Shown piece by piece: positions 33,696 to 45,510 of a stretch of DNA of 64,000 bases. The translations under genes were made by a program, and so were the position numbers. This DNA comes from Rheum nobile. Its lineage: Eukaryota; Streptophyta; Magnoliopsida; Caryophyllales; Polygonaceae. Below the pieces are notes generated by a model that saw nothing but the letters and a program-made list of their open reading frames with translations, ran no database searches and had not been told where the DNA came from. The stretch spans positions 2,728,001-2,792,000 of the forward strand of contig WOAB01000689.1 in the NCBI GenBank assembly GCA_027886185.1. Reading direction: 5' to 3'. The first letter of the stretch is position 1. Every line of letters begins with the position of its first letter.

Positions 33696-36600
33696 TCACG
33701 TGTCAGCTTCAGGTTCCTTCAGGAACGCCTCTTCAATGGTGTCTTTGGTGAAACCCTCATGGTATTTCTTCACTCTTTGCCCATTCACCTTGAACAAAGT
33801 TTGTGATGCTGAATCAAATAGCTCTACGGCACCATGTGGGAAGACTTTGGCCACATAATAGGGTCATGCCCAACGCGATCTCAGCTTGCCTGGGAAAAGT
33901 CTAAGGCATGACTGAAATAAGAGGACTTTGTCGCCAACCTTAAAGTCCTTCCTCAGTATGTTCTTGTCATGCCAAGCCTTAGTCCTTTCCTTGTAGTGAA
34001 TGGCATTATCATAAGCCTCGATCCTGGCCTCCTCCAGCTCTTGCAATTGTAGCTTACGAAGCGCTCCAGCATCATCCAATTTCATGCTACAATTCTTGAC
34101 AGCCCAATATGCCTTGTGTTCTAGCTCCACTGGAAGGTGACAAGCCTTTCCAAACACCAACAGAAAGGGTGACATTCCAATCGGTGTTTTGTAAGCTGTC
34201 TTGTATGCCCAAAGTGCATCATCAAGCCTCAAACTCCTGTCTTTTCTATTGGGAGACACAGTCTTCTCCAAGATGGACTTGATCTCCCTGTTGGACACTT
34301 CAGCTTGTCCATTTGTTTGAGGGTGATAGGCGGTAGAAACTCTCTGCGTGACGTGATATTTCTTCAACAGAGCAGTGATTGTCCTATTACAGAAGTGAGT
34401 TCCTCTATCGCTGATAAGAGCTTTTGGCACACCGAACCTGGTAAATATGTTGGACTTCAAGAAATCTGCAACAACTTTGGCATCATCAGTCCTGGTGGCA
34501 TTCGCTTCCACCCACTTGGAAACGTAGTCCATCGCAAGCAAAATATATATGTTACCACAAGAAGTAGGAAACGGTCCCATGAAGTCAATACCCCAAACAT
34601 CAAAGATTTCACAGAAAATCAACCCTGTTTGTGGCATCTCATCCCTGTGGGATATATTTCCAACCCTTTGACACTTGTCACAGGATTTACAGTGGTTATG
34701 CGCATCCTTGAAGATGGAAGGCCACCAAAATCCCGCATCAAGTACTTTTCTCGCGGTTCTTTGTACCCCAAAGTGTCCACCACATGCCTCCGAATGACAA
34801 AAAGCAAGGAGAGAGTTTACCTCATTTTCTGGGATACACCTACGAATTACCTGATCAGAACAGTGCTTCCATAGGTAGGGATCGTCCCAGACAAAGAATC
34901 TGGCTGAGCTGCGTAGTCTGTCCCTCTGAGCCTTGTTGAAAGGTGGAGGGAATTCACCCGTGGTGAGAAAATTCACCAAATCAGCATACCATGGCTCCAC
35001 AGTAGTCAGCCTGAATAGAGACTCATCAGGGAATCTCGTCTGAATCTGAGGCTGTGGGGTGCTATCTTCCTAGACAATTCGGCTGAGATGGTCAGCAATA
35101 AGATTCTCAGCACCCTTCTTATCCTTGATCTCCATATCAAACTCGCTGAGTAATAAGATCCACCGGATCAGCCGTGGCTTGGCTTCCTTCTTCGTCATGA
35201 GATAGCGCAGAGCAGTATGGTCAGAGTAGACAAAGACCTTTGTACCAAGGAGGTACTGCCTGAACTTCTCAAGAGCAAACACCACAGCAATCATCTCCTT
35301 CTCTGTGGTGGAGTAGTTCCTCTGCGCACCATTCAACGTCATAGAAGCGTACTGGATCACATGGGATGCTCTACCATCCTTTTGGCCCAGCACAGCCCCC
35401 ACAACATAGTCACTGGCGTCGCACATGATCTCAAAGGGCTTAGACCAATCAGGGGCCTGAATAATTGGGGCACTTGTCAGGCGAGCCTTCAGTTCATCAA
35501 AGGCTGCCCGACACTCAAATGTAAACTCAAATCCCATCTCCTTCTTCAGCAGGTCACACAGAGGTGAAGAGATCTTGGAGAAGTCTTTAATGAACCTGCG
35601 ATAGAAACCTGCATGGCCCAAAAAAGAATGAACTTCGCGAACATTAGTAGGATATGGCAAATACTGAATTACTTCAATCTTTGCCTTATCGACCTCAATA
35701 CCCCTAGACGACACAATATGACCCAATACAATTCCCTGCTCAACCATAAAGTGACACTTCTCAGAATTCAGCACTAAATTAGTGTCAACACATCTTGCAA
35801 GCACAAGTGATAGGTGGATCAGGCAGACATCAAAATTATCACCATATACAGTAAAATCATCCATGAAGACCTCTATGAAGTTCTCAATGTACTCAGAAAA
35901 GATGCTTACCATACACCGCTGAAAGGTTCTTGGAGCATTGCATAACCCAAATGGCATCCTACGATAGGCAAAAGTGCCAAAGGGACAAGTGAATGTCATT
36001 TTTGCTTGATCCTTAGGTGCAATGGCTATCTGGAAGTAGCCTGAGTATCCATCCAAAAAGCAGTAGAACGCACGCCCCAACAGTCTCTCGAGCATCTGAT
36101 CAATGAATGGAAGAGGAAAATGGTCCTTTCTGGTAACCGCATTCAGCTTGCGGTAGTCAATACATACTCTGTAGCCTGTCTGTAGTCTCGTGGGAACGAG
36201 CTCTCCATGTTGGTTCTCCACCACTATAATCCCTCCTTTCTTCGGGACAACCTGCGTAGGACTAACCCACGTGCTGTCAAAAATAGGGAAAATCATACCT
36301 GCCTGTAGAAGCTTCAGAACTTCCTTCTTGACAACGTCCATCATAGGTGGGTTTAGACGCCTCTGGGGTTGTCTCGAAGGCTTCTCCTCTCCTTCCAGTA
36401 GAATACGGTGCATGCAGGTAGTAGGGTTGATTCCCTTGATGTCAGCAATGGTCCACCCAATTGTTGTCTTATGCTCCTTAAGAACCACCACCAACTTGTC
36501 TTCTTGTTCCTTAGTGAGCTTGCTGGAGATGATCACCGATAGTGTCTCCTTGTCTCCAAGAAAAACATACTTGAGGTGCTCGGGAAGTTGTTTCAACTCA

Positions 36601-37496
36601 ATCACTGGTGCCTGCACAATAGAGGGCAAAAGCTTCTCGCTAGGCAGGGTTAGTGGTAGAGGCGATTTACCTGGTAGCTCACGAGGAAGCTTATAGTAAG
36701 CATCCAATTCATTGACAACTTCCTGCAAGTCAGTAGATAGAGTAAAATCCAAACTAGAATCAACAATAATAGAATGCGTGTCATCTAGGTGATCCTCATC
36801 AAAAACATCTTGTACCACAGGCTCAAGTACATCAATCGCACACAAGGAATGATCATCAGACGGGTATTTCATGGCCTCATAGATATTATAATTAATGGTT
36901 TGGCCATCGAATTCCATAGTCAAGGAACCAGTGCTCACATTAATCTTGGTATTAGCAGTTTTGAGGAAGGGTCTCCCTAACAGAATAGGAGCTGTATGCT
37001 TATCATGTTCCATATTAAGCACATAGAAGTCAGCAGGAAAAGTAAGATCACCAACCATAACCAATACATCCTCTACTATCCCTATAAGACGCACACTAGA
37101 TCGATCAGCTAACTGAATGGAAATATTGGTTGCATGCAAGGGTCCTAATCGTAAGGATTCACAGAGAGATGAAGGTAAAACATTAATTGAAGCACCCAAA
37201 TCTAGCATAGCCTTATTGAACTTGATACCTCCAATAGTGACAAGGATGGTGAACATACTTGGGTCGCCACACTTCTTGGGTAAGCGTTTCTGAAACACAG
37301 CAGAGACATGTTCGCTTACCTTTACCTTCTTCTTGCTATTTCTGTCTTGGTTCCTCTTTGTTGTGCACATCTGCTTCAAGAACTTCGCATAACGAGGGAC
37401 AAATTTGATCAAATTGAGGAGAGGAATGTTAACCTCAACATTTCTGAACATCTCAAACATGTCCTTGTCCTGTGCAAGTGGCTTGGTACGCTTCAA
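33696..37496 (-). pseudogene. Pol of the Athila-like element with two in-frame stops
   Basis: One frame runs from 37496 to TGA at 33696-33698. It contains an aspartic protease block (MLDLGASINVLP), reverse transcriptase (FLDGYSGYFQIAI; VFMDDFTVYGD for the catalytic DD), RNase H (FEIMCDASDYVVGAVLG), integrase zinc finger (HHCKSCDKC) and the DDE core (GIDFMGPFP, ISDRGTHF, QAEVSNREIK). In the family, pol processes the polyprotein, copies element RNA and inserts the cDNA. The frame is broken only by TAG at 35070-35072 between RNase H and integrase, and TGA at 33864-33866 near the integrase C-terminus; catalytic residues look intact. The frame remains open upstream to the primer site at 37817, so gag has been deleted and its remnant fused to pol. 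Confidence 0.92.
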
Positions 37497-37817
37497 AGCA
37501 GATGCGAAAGGTGGAACATGCTTCCAATCAGGAAAAATCGACGTTTCAGACTCTTTCTCAGCCTCAACTTCGACTATAGAGGGGCGACAGGCGCCGTAAT
37601 TAGTACGGCGGTCGCCGCAATTTTCTTCAGAAAAGTCAAGGGCTACATCATTATCACGGCGGGCGCCATAAGTTTCGCAGCGGGCGCCGTGAACATCATC
37701 AGAAACTTCGGAACTTGGATCACCGTCACGGCGGGCGCCGCAATTAGTACGGCGGTCGCCGCAATTTCCATCAGAGAAGTCGAGAGCAGATTCATCTCCC
37801 CGGCAACGGCGCCAATT
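37497..37817 (-). pseudogene. Residual gag-pol leader of family E with GC dyads in frame
   Basis: The pol frame stays open through this stretch to the primer site, with no usable ATG. It encodes two imperfect copies of ALDFS(D/E)(G/E)NCGDRRTN followed by GARRD- or GACR-type segments. These arise because GC dyads (exact at 37606-37617, 37729-37740 and 37750-37761) are read in frame as CGDRR and GARR. Known Athila elements have a long gag here; only about 107 codons remain. It could be a gag C-terminal remnant or noncoding leader that happens to be open. Confidence 0.6.
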
Positions 37818-39061
37818 TGATAACAGGTTTTTGTCGTGTAAAAACTGCTATGCAAAATATCCAAACAAATCCTAAACCGTAGTCCTAGGTAAGTAAAGGT
37901 CGAGTCCACAGGGAGACATATGTCTATCTAAATATGCAGTTCGTATGTTAATCAGAAGTAACCAAAAGGTTTTTTTTTTGTTTGTTTAAGTAATCTACGC
38001 ATGCAAAGGCAAGATAAACTAAAGATGATGAATTTAGTAATGGGGAAAACCACTTAGTCAAACAACATCCACTATTCGTATGACAAGTTGATCATAGATA
38101 CTCATTCAAAATCACATGCAATGGAAATTCCAATTCCTTTTCAGATATAACTAATAGCACAACCAGATACTATTAGCACTAACTAATCAAACAACCCTGA
38201 AACTATCAAGATTCAGTTTAATAGCAGCGTTATGGATAAGAATATAGTTGGATACAATTCTAGCATAAAACAACCAGCTTTTATCCTAGAATGTAAATCA
38301 AATCTCTCCTGCATAAGACTAGCACAACCAGATACTAGTACGATGCAGTTGCTACTCTGAAATAGATATGCTCAACCAGTAACAATCTAGATCTAGCAAT
38401 ATACCAATAACAACAAACCCTAGTTGATCAGACTAAAGAATATCAATATCAATCATAAGCAATCAAGCGAGAGAGAAGATAAATTCCATGCAATAGATTA
38501 AGAGTAAGAGTCTCACAACTAAATCACAACGAAAGCTTCAACGTCTGACTAAGCAAGAGAGACTTAGTTCTTCATAGCAAATACGTAGAATAGAAAAGTG
38601 AAATTAGGGTTTAGAGATTATCGAAACAAGTCTTTCTCTCCCCTTAAATACTAAAGGAAAATAATTCTGAAATTAACCTAAGACGGAATAATAAAACGTA
38701 ATAAAATAATCTGAAATAACATATAAGGAAAATTCGGCTCGACGGTCTTCTGACACGGGCGGCGGCCGCTGCAACCTTCACGGCGGGCGCCGTAATTGCG
38801 GTGGTCGTCGTCTTTCCACGGCGGTCGCTGTGGACAAGTCGTAGCTACGGTCGCTGGAATGGAATTGGAGGCGGTCGCCGTAATTCCGCGGCGGTCGCCG
38901 CGATTGCTTCTTGAGCTTCTTCTCTTCAGCTCCCAAAACCTCCAAAATTGTGTCTTCCGTACCTCCTCGCCAAGTCTCCAAATCATCTCCAAAGCATCCT
39001 AAAACACCCCTAAAACAACGCTAAAACTCCGTCAATACGCACAACATAATCGTGTGTATCA
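37818..39061 (-). repeat. 5' LTR of family E (right in window)
   Basis: It is collinear with 29339-30580. The Asp-tRNA primer site lies just left of it (GGCGCCA ending at 37814 on the plus strand). Several GC dyads intact in the other LTR carry single changes here, such as CGGTGGTCGTCG. Confidence 0.92.
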
Positions 39062-39220
39062 GTCACACGTGAGGGTCTATTCTCTCCATTCCAGCAGATT
39101 AAAACACGCATAAAAAGATATTTGATTCTTCCTATCTATGATCTATTTGGTTTATGCATGAGATCCTTGGTTAGATGTTAGGAAATCGTTTCCTGAAATT
39201 CCGCATCTAAAATCACTACA
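39062..39220 (+). repeat. Copia 5' LTR, second part
   Basis: It resumes after the family E insertion with GTCACACGTGAGG and ends AAAATCACTACA. The primer site begins directly after it. Confidence 0.9.
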
Positions 39221-39221
39221 A

Positions 39222-39233
39222 TGGTATCAGTTG
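39222..39233 (+). other. Primer binding site of the Copia element
   Basis: TGGTATCAGTTG follows the LTR. Its first nine bases match the initiator-Met tRNA complement TGGTATCAGAGC and the rest have diverged. Confidence 0.75.
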
Positions 39234-40767
39234 CCTCTTGCATAAATTGATTAGATCAAATTTAAAGTTTTTAAATTTTGATGCATGTTCATGATTATCT
39301 TGATTCAATTAGATGGAAAATTGATATGTAGATTAAATTTGCATGATTAAAAATTTAGATTTTGATCGATTGGATTAACAAAGTTTAGAACTTTCAATTT
39401 GAATATGCATGTAAAATTGTTTTACATAAAGATTGTACATGTTTACCCATACATAAAATTCTGAATTTTACCAAGTTCGATTCGGATCGAACGAAAAATT
39501 ATTCACCAATTACCGGAAAAGGCTGCTGCAGGATGGAATCCGCGGTCGCGGATCTGCACGTCGGATTTTCCGCGGTCGCGGTTCCGAGTTATGAAAAAAA
39601 AATGCGTGTTTCCGCGGTCACAATTTTGGTATCTGGGAAAAGTTGCGCGTTTTCACGGTCGCGGTTTTGGTTTCCTGGAAAAGCCATGCGTTTCCGCGGT
39701 CGCTGTTAATGAACCACGGTCGTGGTTCTATGGTCTGGTGCGGGTCGGGTTCATTTGATCGAGTTGGCTCGGGTTTGGTTCCAAGTGTTTGCTCCAAACC
39801 CATGCCAGGCTGATTATGTAACTTGACTCGGATACGTAGGGTGAAACTATTTTGGGTAGATTTTACAATAAAGGATTTTGTCCTAAAAGAAATATATAAG
39901 ATCTTATTTGTCTTATTAGATAATATATGATATTGTCTAAAATATATCTTCCTAAAAGTTGTTAGGAAAGATTCCCACTCACTTATATTAGGTTATTTGA
40001 TATCGTACTTTAATTGATGCATATCTTATCCAATATTGCAATTTAATGATTAATTATGATTAATATTACATATTAGTTTTATTTGAATTAAGCAAATGAT
40101 ATAATATTATTTTATCATGAGATGATTAATTTAATATTGGATGTTTTAAATTGTTTAATCATTGTCTATATAATATGTGATATTATAATTGCATGTCTAT
40201 TTTATTATGATATTATTGCACGCGGTGACTAGTATGGCCCACAATAGGATAGATAAAATATGATCTGCGTATCGTTATGTTTTTTCTTATACACGATCTG
40301 CGTATCGTTATGTATTCTTGTAATTTAAATTTCTGCAAGAGAGTTTATTCCAATTATATGTAAGACAAGAAGAAGAAGATCCTAAGAAGACCAAAAGATG
40401 GAGATCCATGGAGGGTACTAAGGATGGAGATCCAGGAGTTACAAGACCCATGAAGATTAGATCTTTAATTTTGGTTTTTAGGGGCCATACTAGGATCACA
40501 TTTAATTACTGCATTACTTGAATGCTTTATTATTTCCCACTTTGCATGCTTGCTTGTTTGTTTATGCTATTTTGTTCACTAGTAAATAAACAACCATTGC
40601 ATGCTTAAGTCCCTTAACAGAATATTGAGAGAATGCCTTTCCATATCATAACCATGAGGCCCTTGGGATTCGTTGGATAGTTTTCGCCCTAGCGAGGTGT
40701 CCTTCCTTGACCTTGGGATAGTGCGGGTATGTCTAATAGGGGCATGCTGCCTTGGTATGGTTATACT
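39234..40767 (+). other. Copia 5' leader
   Basis: This is noncoding leader between primer site and gag. It includes a GC-dyad cluster (39538-39730) and a local duplication of ATCTGCGTATCGTTATG near 40,262 and 40,295. Solo LTR C is inserted at its end. Confidence 0.7.
39538..39730. repeat. GC-dyad cluster in the Copia leader
   Basis: Exact dyads CCGCG-GT-CGCGG lie at 39540-39551 and 39570-39581. Four damaged copies follow near 39610, 39655, 39690 and 39713. The TTTTCCGCGGTCGCGG context is nearly the reverse complement of the family C copies. Confidence 0.9.
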
Positions 40768-41021
40768 CAACATGTAATACCCATCATTTTTAGTAAGGGC
40801 ATTTGGGTAATTTCCCAAACCCTCGACAATAATTCTGAACGCGTTAGGCGAAGTTCGGATTTCTGTAACTCATATAATCTCTGTAAAATTTCCCTGAGTG
40901 GTATAAAATACATTCGACGTATTTTCGGGGCTTAGAAAATTTGTTCGGGTACAAATATATATAATCCGGGGTACAAACCCACGCCAAACCTTTTCCCGGG
41001 CAAATAGACGCGAAAAGGGCA

Positions 41022-41106
41022 ATTCCGCGACCGCGGAAAAATGGCTCTTAGAAGAGCTGGGCACAGGAATATTCCGCGACCGCGGAAAAAGTTCCGCGAC
41101 CGCAGA
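41022..41106. repeat. GC-dyad cluster 1 of family C
   Basis: Exact CCGCG-AC-CGCGG copies lie at 41025-41036 and 41074-41085, with a one-base-damaged copy at 41094-41105. The cluster ends about 110 bp upstream of TATA. Confidence 0.92.
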
Positions 41107-41464
41107 AAAGTGCAACACGCCAGTGTCACTTCGTCTGCAGAGCTCGTCGTCCGTGCCACCGTTGATCGCCTGACTCGCCGTTGATCTGGGCGGGGAGGAG
41201 CTCCTCTCCTTGGCTATAAATAGAGGCGAGTCTGGAGGGTTTAGGGGCACCGAAATCTGATATTCTCTCTCTCTCTCTCTCTCGCTCGTTTTCCTTCCCT
41301 CGCCGGAGTTTCGAGGTGTCGCCGGAGCTCTCGCCGGTGGTCGTGGCAGCCTTGGAGTGGTGCTTTGGAGGCGCAAGGAGGTCAGGAGTCGAAGCCCCCT
41401 CGAATCGAGCCCCGTCGCGTCGTCACCGGTGAAGTTTTCTCCATTTTGGGTCGCCAGAGTTCAT

Positions 41465-41600
41465 GGCCGCGACCGCGGACATGAACTGCCGTGACCGCGG
41501 CAGTGACAAGGCCGGCCACGTCCGCGGCCGTTGTCTTTGACACTTGCGGACGAAGTCTTCGACGGCCGCGACCGCGGAAATCCCAGTCGCGACCGCGGAT
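41465..41600. repeat. GC-dyad cluster 2 of family C
   Basis: Exact CCGCG-AC-CGCGG copies lie at 41467-41478 and 41566-41577, with damaged copies at 41489 and 41587. The cluster begins about 244 bp downstream of TATA. Confidence 0.92.
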
Positions 41601-42151
41601 TGCCTTGGCAATCGTGATCGTGGCCTTGGACGATCTGGTCTCGGACGGGACTTTCGTTCTTTCGATTTCGTTCATTCTTTCTTAGATTCGTATCATTTTA
41701 TTGTCGAATCTAACCTAGGGTTTCGTTATGGGTTGTTGTTATAGGAATCTGTAATCCAATTTCCGTTCCCGTTCCGGACCCAGAAACTCGTCGTCGCTCA
41801 ATCATTCGTCTAGACTAAGGCAAGTGGCGGTTCGCTCTTGCTTAATCATTCCATATTCTATTAATTACCAATTGCTTTTAGTTGTTAATTAAATCGGAGT
41901 GAACTGTTGTTTTCGTTTGGGAACATATTTTATAAATAACGTGATTAAAATATGATATTATAGTAGGTTGTATATATTGCTAGAAACAACGCTATTATAC
42001 TTGTTAATGACCGTAATGGTTTTGTTGTGGATTTAAATTTAAACTTTAATGCTAGATTAACACGAGTATTCGTAGGAACGTTAGTTCCTTATGAGGATTA
42101 ATCGTTTCTTTATAACTCAGTATTAGTGGACCTAGTCTCTAAATGCTTTCC

Positions 42152-42307
42152 AGATCGTAAACTTTCGTAGTCACTCGAGATCGTAAACCTTCGTAGTCAC
42201 TCGATATCGTAAACTTTCGTAGTTACTCGAGATCGTAAACTTTCGTAGTCACTCGAGATCGTAAACCTTCATAGTCACTCGATATCGTAAACTTTCGTAG
42301 TTACTCG
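42152..42307. repeat. 26-bp tandem repeat with higher-order pattern
   Basis: Six units of AGATCGTAAACTTTCGTAGT plus CACTCG are arranged as variants a, b, c, a, b', c, so the array is also two copies of a 78-bp higher-order unit. It is absent from the related family B LTR. Confidence 0.9.
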
Positions 42308-43485
42308 AGATCATATTAAAAAGCTTTAACATGAATATCCGTTTTGAAATTAAGATAAGATAAGTGCAGGTCGGCACATAATTAATGAACCCTCGGGCGA
42401 GAAGTACAACTTGGAAACTCGCCTGGACTTCGGTTAGAGTAAGTTCTCTTTCCAATCTGAATTCGCATTGTGCGGTGAGGTTGGTCATGGACCCAAATGG
42501 TCAAGTCTTTTTAAACACTTGTGTGAAATTGTAACGTTCCCAAACAATTGTCATACCATCCCTTAAGACTCAATTCCTTGGAGTCTTCTCTTCAGTGCAT
42601 ATCTAAATACTAATCATTCCGTGAAAGTTCCGGGTTATATATCGTTCCTTCAGTTATTATTCGTGGGACAGTGATAGTAAACAGTTGCGATCACTAGAAC
42701 CATTCTGTTTTCACCCTTGCATAGTCTTTCATTAGACTAACCAACCAGATTTTATTCCTTGCATGGTTGGCTGGTGTCATCCATCCTATACGGCACATCA
42801 GTGGTTGGTTCCCGAAGTCAAGGTAACCAGTTGAAGAAGAAGAGGCTTGCAGACAAAGATTTAAGTATTACTTTAATATGTCTTTATAACCTAGCTATGT
42901 TATAGGTTGATTCTTAAAAGTCTTCCGCTGTGTAATTTATAAGTCTTCCGCTGAAATTTTACTCTGTTGTAAAAACGCTACTCTCGTTTGATGAGGGATA
43001 TTTTAATAAAAGGGCTGAGATTCATACACAAATGTCTTCCGCTGTTTAATCTTTCGTTTAAAATATGTACGCATTTAAGTTTAATTGTTCCGATTAAAGC
43101 CTAGGGTGGCTTTGGACAGTAATGTCTGAGGTCACTGACGTGTGACACTACCGGTATAAATCGGGGGTGTTACACAACAAGAGACCAAAAAGCTCAGTTT
43201 TGAATCTTGGGATGAGTCTTACATAAGATGTGGTCATCAACCAAGAATTATAAGGTGTTATAATTAGTAACGGGTTTACTTACCTTGATTACATGAGACT
43301 TGGAGAAGTGCCTTAGTACGCTCGAGTTTCATCTAAGATAGGATCTTGGAATCATTTTACTCACAAGGGATAATTTAATTGAGTAGAATGTGCAATAACT
43401 TACTGTTTATAGCTTGTCTAAATTTTAAGTTCTTGCATGTCAAACATAATTTATCTGCATGTTTTATTCCGTTTTTGTAGTTACT

Positions 43486-44467
43486 ATGTCTTCTGAACAC
43501 CTCAAATTCACTCTCCGCTCAATTGTTGAGAAAAACAAGTTGAACGACACAAATTTCCTTGATTGGGAAAGGAATCTGAGAATCATTCTCAGGTTTGAGG
43601 GACAAGAGGATGTCCTTGAAACCCCCATCCCAGAGCTGACTGCCGCCTTATCTGATGAGGATAAGGCATGCCACAAGACAATATGCGAACGGGCAATGAA
43701 TGTCTCTTGCGTGATGCTGGCTGCTATGGAACCTGCTCTTCAACAGAGGTTTGAAGATAAGGATGCCCATACCATTATGAAGAATCTTAGAGATCTCTTC
43801 AAGGAGCAAGCCAGAATTGAGCGGTACTTGACCCTCAAGTCCATATTGCAGTGTAAGCTCGAGAAAGAGAAACCAGTTGGGCCACATGTTTATAACATGA
43901 TAGGCCAGTTGGGCCACATGTTTATAACATGATAGGCTTGTTTGACGAGATGGCTAGACTGGGTAACCCCTACAATGTTGAGACGGCTACATATATGATC
44001 TTATACTCCCTGTATGATGGATTTGCCCACTTTAGGCAGATATATCACATGGGAGCCATGAGCAAGACTCTCAACGAGCTACACGTGATGCTCAAAACAG
44101 CTGAGCAAAACGACATGGTTGACCCTTTGAAGGAAGTTCTACTGGTCAAGCGAAAATGGTTTAAGAAAGGGCCCTAGAAGAAGCAACATCACCAAGGGAA
44201 GGGCAAGCAAGTTGCCCAACCCCAGGGGAACACCCCTAAGGTGAAAGTGGATGCTGAGCATGACTGCTTCTACTGCAAGGCCAATGGGCACTGGAAGAGA
44301 AACTGCCCCAAGTACCTGGAAGACAAGAAGAGGGGAACAGTCTCCACTTCAGGTATTCACGTTACTGAAATCTTATCAACCAAGTCTCATTCTTGGGTAT
44401 TAGATACCGGATGTGGTTCTCACATTATTTCGAATGTGCAGGGACTACGAAATAGGAGACGGTTGTA
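43486..44467 (+). pseudogene. Copia gag and start of protease, frameshifted
   Basis: The ATG at 43486 opens MSSEHLKFTLRSIVEKNKLN, a Copia gag (UBN2-type) N-terminus. At 43873-43936 a 32-bp sequence is tandemly duplicated, which shifts the frame. The second frame continues with LFDEMARLGNPYNVETATYM, then a stop at 44176, then a CCHC zinc knuckle (CFYCKANGHWKRNC) and the protease motif WVLDTGCGSH (DTG triad). In the family, gag forms the particle and the protease cuts the polyprotein. The frame ends at 44466-44468, followed by stop-ridden sequence. Confidence 0.85.
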
Positions 44468-45510
44468 GAAGGGTGAGATAGATCTGCGCGTTGGAAATGG
44501 AGCAAGGGTTGCTGCACTTGCTATTAAAGATTATAGTCTACCTCTACCTTTTGGCTTAGTTTTAGAACTTTATAATTGTTATTTTGTTCCTTCTATTACT
44601 AAGTATTTGATTTCAATTTCAGTTTTGAACCTTGAGGGTTATGATTTTGTCATTAAGAATTGTTTTTTCATTTATAAGAATGACATTTTCTATGTTCGAG
44701 CCCATATGAGTAGTAGTGGACTATACATATTGGATATCAAATCTGAAATTTATAACGTTGATACATAGAGGCAAAAGTCGAATGATATAAGTGAAGCCAA
44801 TCTATGGCATTGTCGCTTGGGTCACATTAACATCAAACGCATGAAGGAACTCCAAACAGTTGGTAGCCTAAAGTCATTTGATTTAGAATCATTTGAAACA
44901 TGTGAGAAGATAAAGGCACTCCGATCAGATCGAGGGGGCGAATACCTGAGCCAAGAATTCGACCATCAATTGAGAAGTTGTAGCATTGTTAGACATGGTC
45001 CGCTCAATGATGAGTTTTGCTGATCTTCCTACATCCTTTTTGGGATATGCCCTCACCACTGCTGCGTTCACACTAAACAGGACTCCGTCACGATCAGTTG
45101 ACAAGAAACCACATGAGATATGGTATGGAAAAGTTCCTAGCTTGTCACTTCTGAAGGTCTGGGGATGCGAGGCTTATGTAAAGCGTTTACTACCTGATAA
45201 GATAGCACCCAAATTAGACAAATGCTTCTTTATAGGTTATCCCAAGGAAACAAGGGGATATTAATTCTACAATCCCGCTGAGAATAAAGTGTTTGTTGCT
45301 CGGGATAGTGTCTTTTTGGAAAATGATTTCTTTTCCAAGAAGCCAAGTGGGAGAACTGTTCAGCTTGATGATATTAAAGTTGAGCAACAAACCCAACAAC
45401 ACAAGGACATAGATGATGTCACTGAGGAACTTGACTTTGGAGGCGTACCTTCTCAAAGGGAAACCGCCCAGATTCAAGATGCAATTCCTCAAGTTGATGA
45501 AGCACCTAAG
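44468..45510 (+). pseudogene. Copia protease-integrase region, deleted and stop-ridden
   Basis: Fragments in order are: WHCRLGHINIKRMKEL (integrase zinc-finger region), KALRSDRGGEYLSQEF (integrase core acid), then in another frame LDMVRSMMSFADLPTSFLGY and WGCEAYVKRLLPDK, a stop at 45262, then KVFVARDSVFLENDFF. The central part of the integrase core is missing. The frame enters array D immediately after DEAPK. Confidence 0.8.

Larger units (their letters stand above)
29339..39061 (-). mobile_element. Athila-like Ty3/Gypsy retrotransposon (family E)
   Basis: LTRs of about 1.24 kb with TGATA...TATCA ends are flanked by GTCAC (29334-29338 and 39062-39066). On the minus strand the primer site TGGCGCCGTTGCCGGGG, complementary to Asp tRNA, is the Athila signature. 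Pol is nearly full-length. A further ORF lies between pol and the 3' LTR, as in Athila. Most of gag is missing: only about 320 bp separate the primer site from the protease region. The element carries 16 exact copies of CGGCG-nn-CGCCG. Confidence 0.93.
40773..43174 (+). mobile_element. Solo LTR of family C with CAACA target duplication
   Basis: A 2,402-bp LTR begins TGTAATACCCATC and ends GGGGGTGTTACA, flanked by CAACA at 40768-40772 and 43175-43179. TATA is at 41215-41223. GC-dyad clusters lie on both sides, followed by GGCAAGTGGCGG at 41819, TTGTATATATTGCTAGAAAC at 41968, a 26-bp tandem array at 42152-42307 and the hairpin at 42722-42739. It inserted into the Copia leader and then lost its interior by LTR recombination. 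Confidence 0.93.

Noticed and set aside
42249..42488. 79-residue ORF in solo LTR C
   Set aside because: It spans the 26-bp repeat and LTR sequence, and no similarity to a protein family was recognised.
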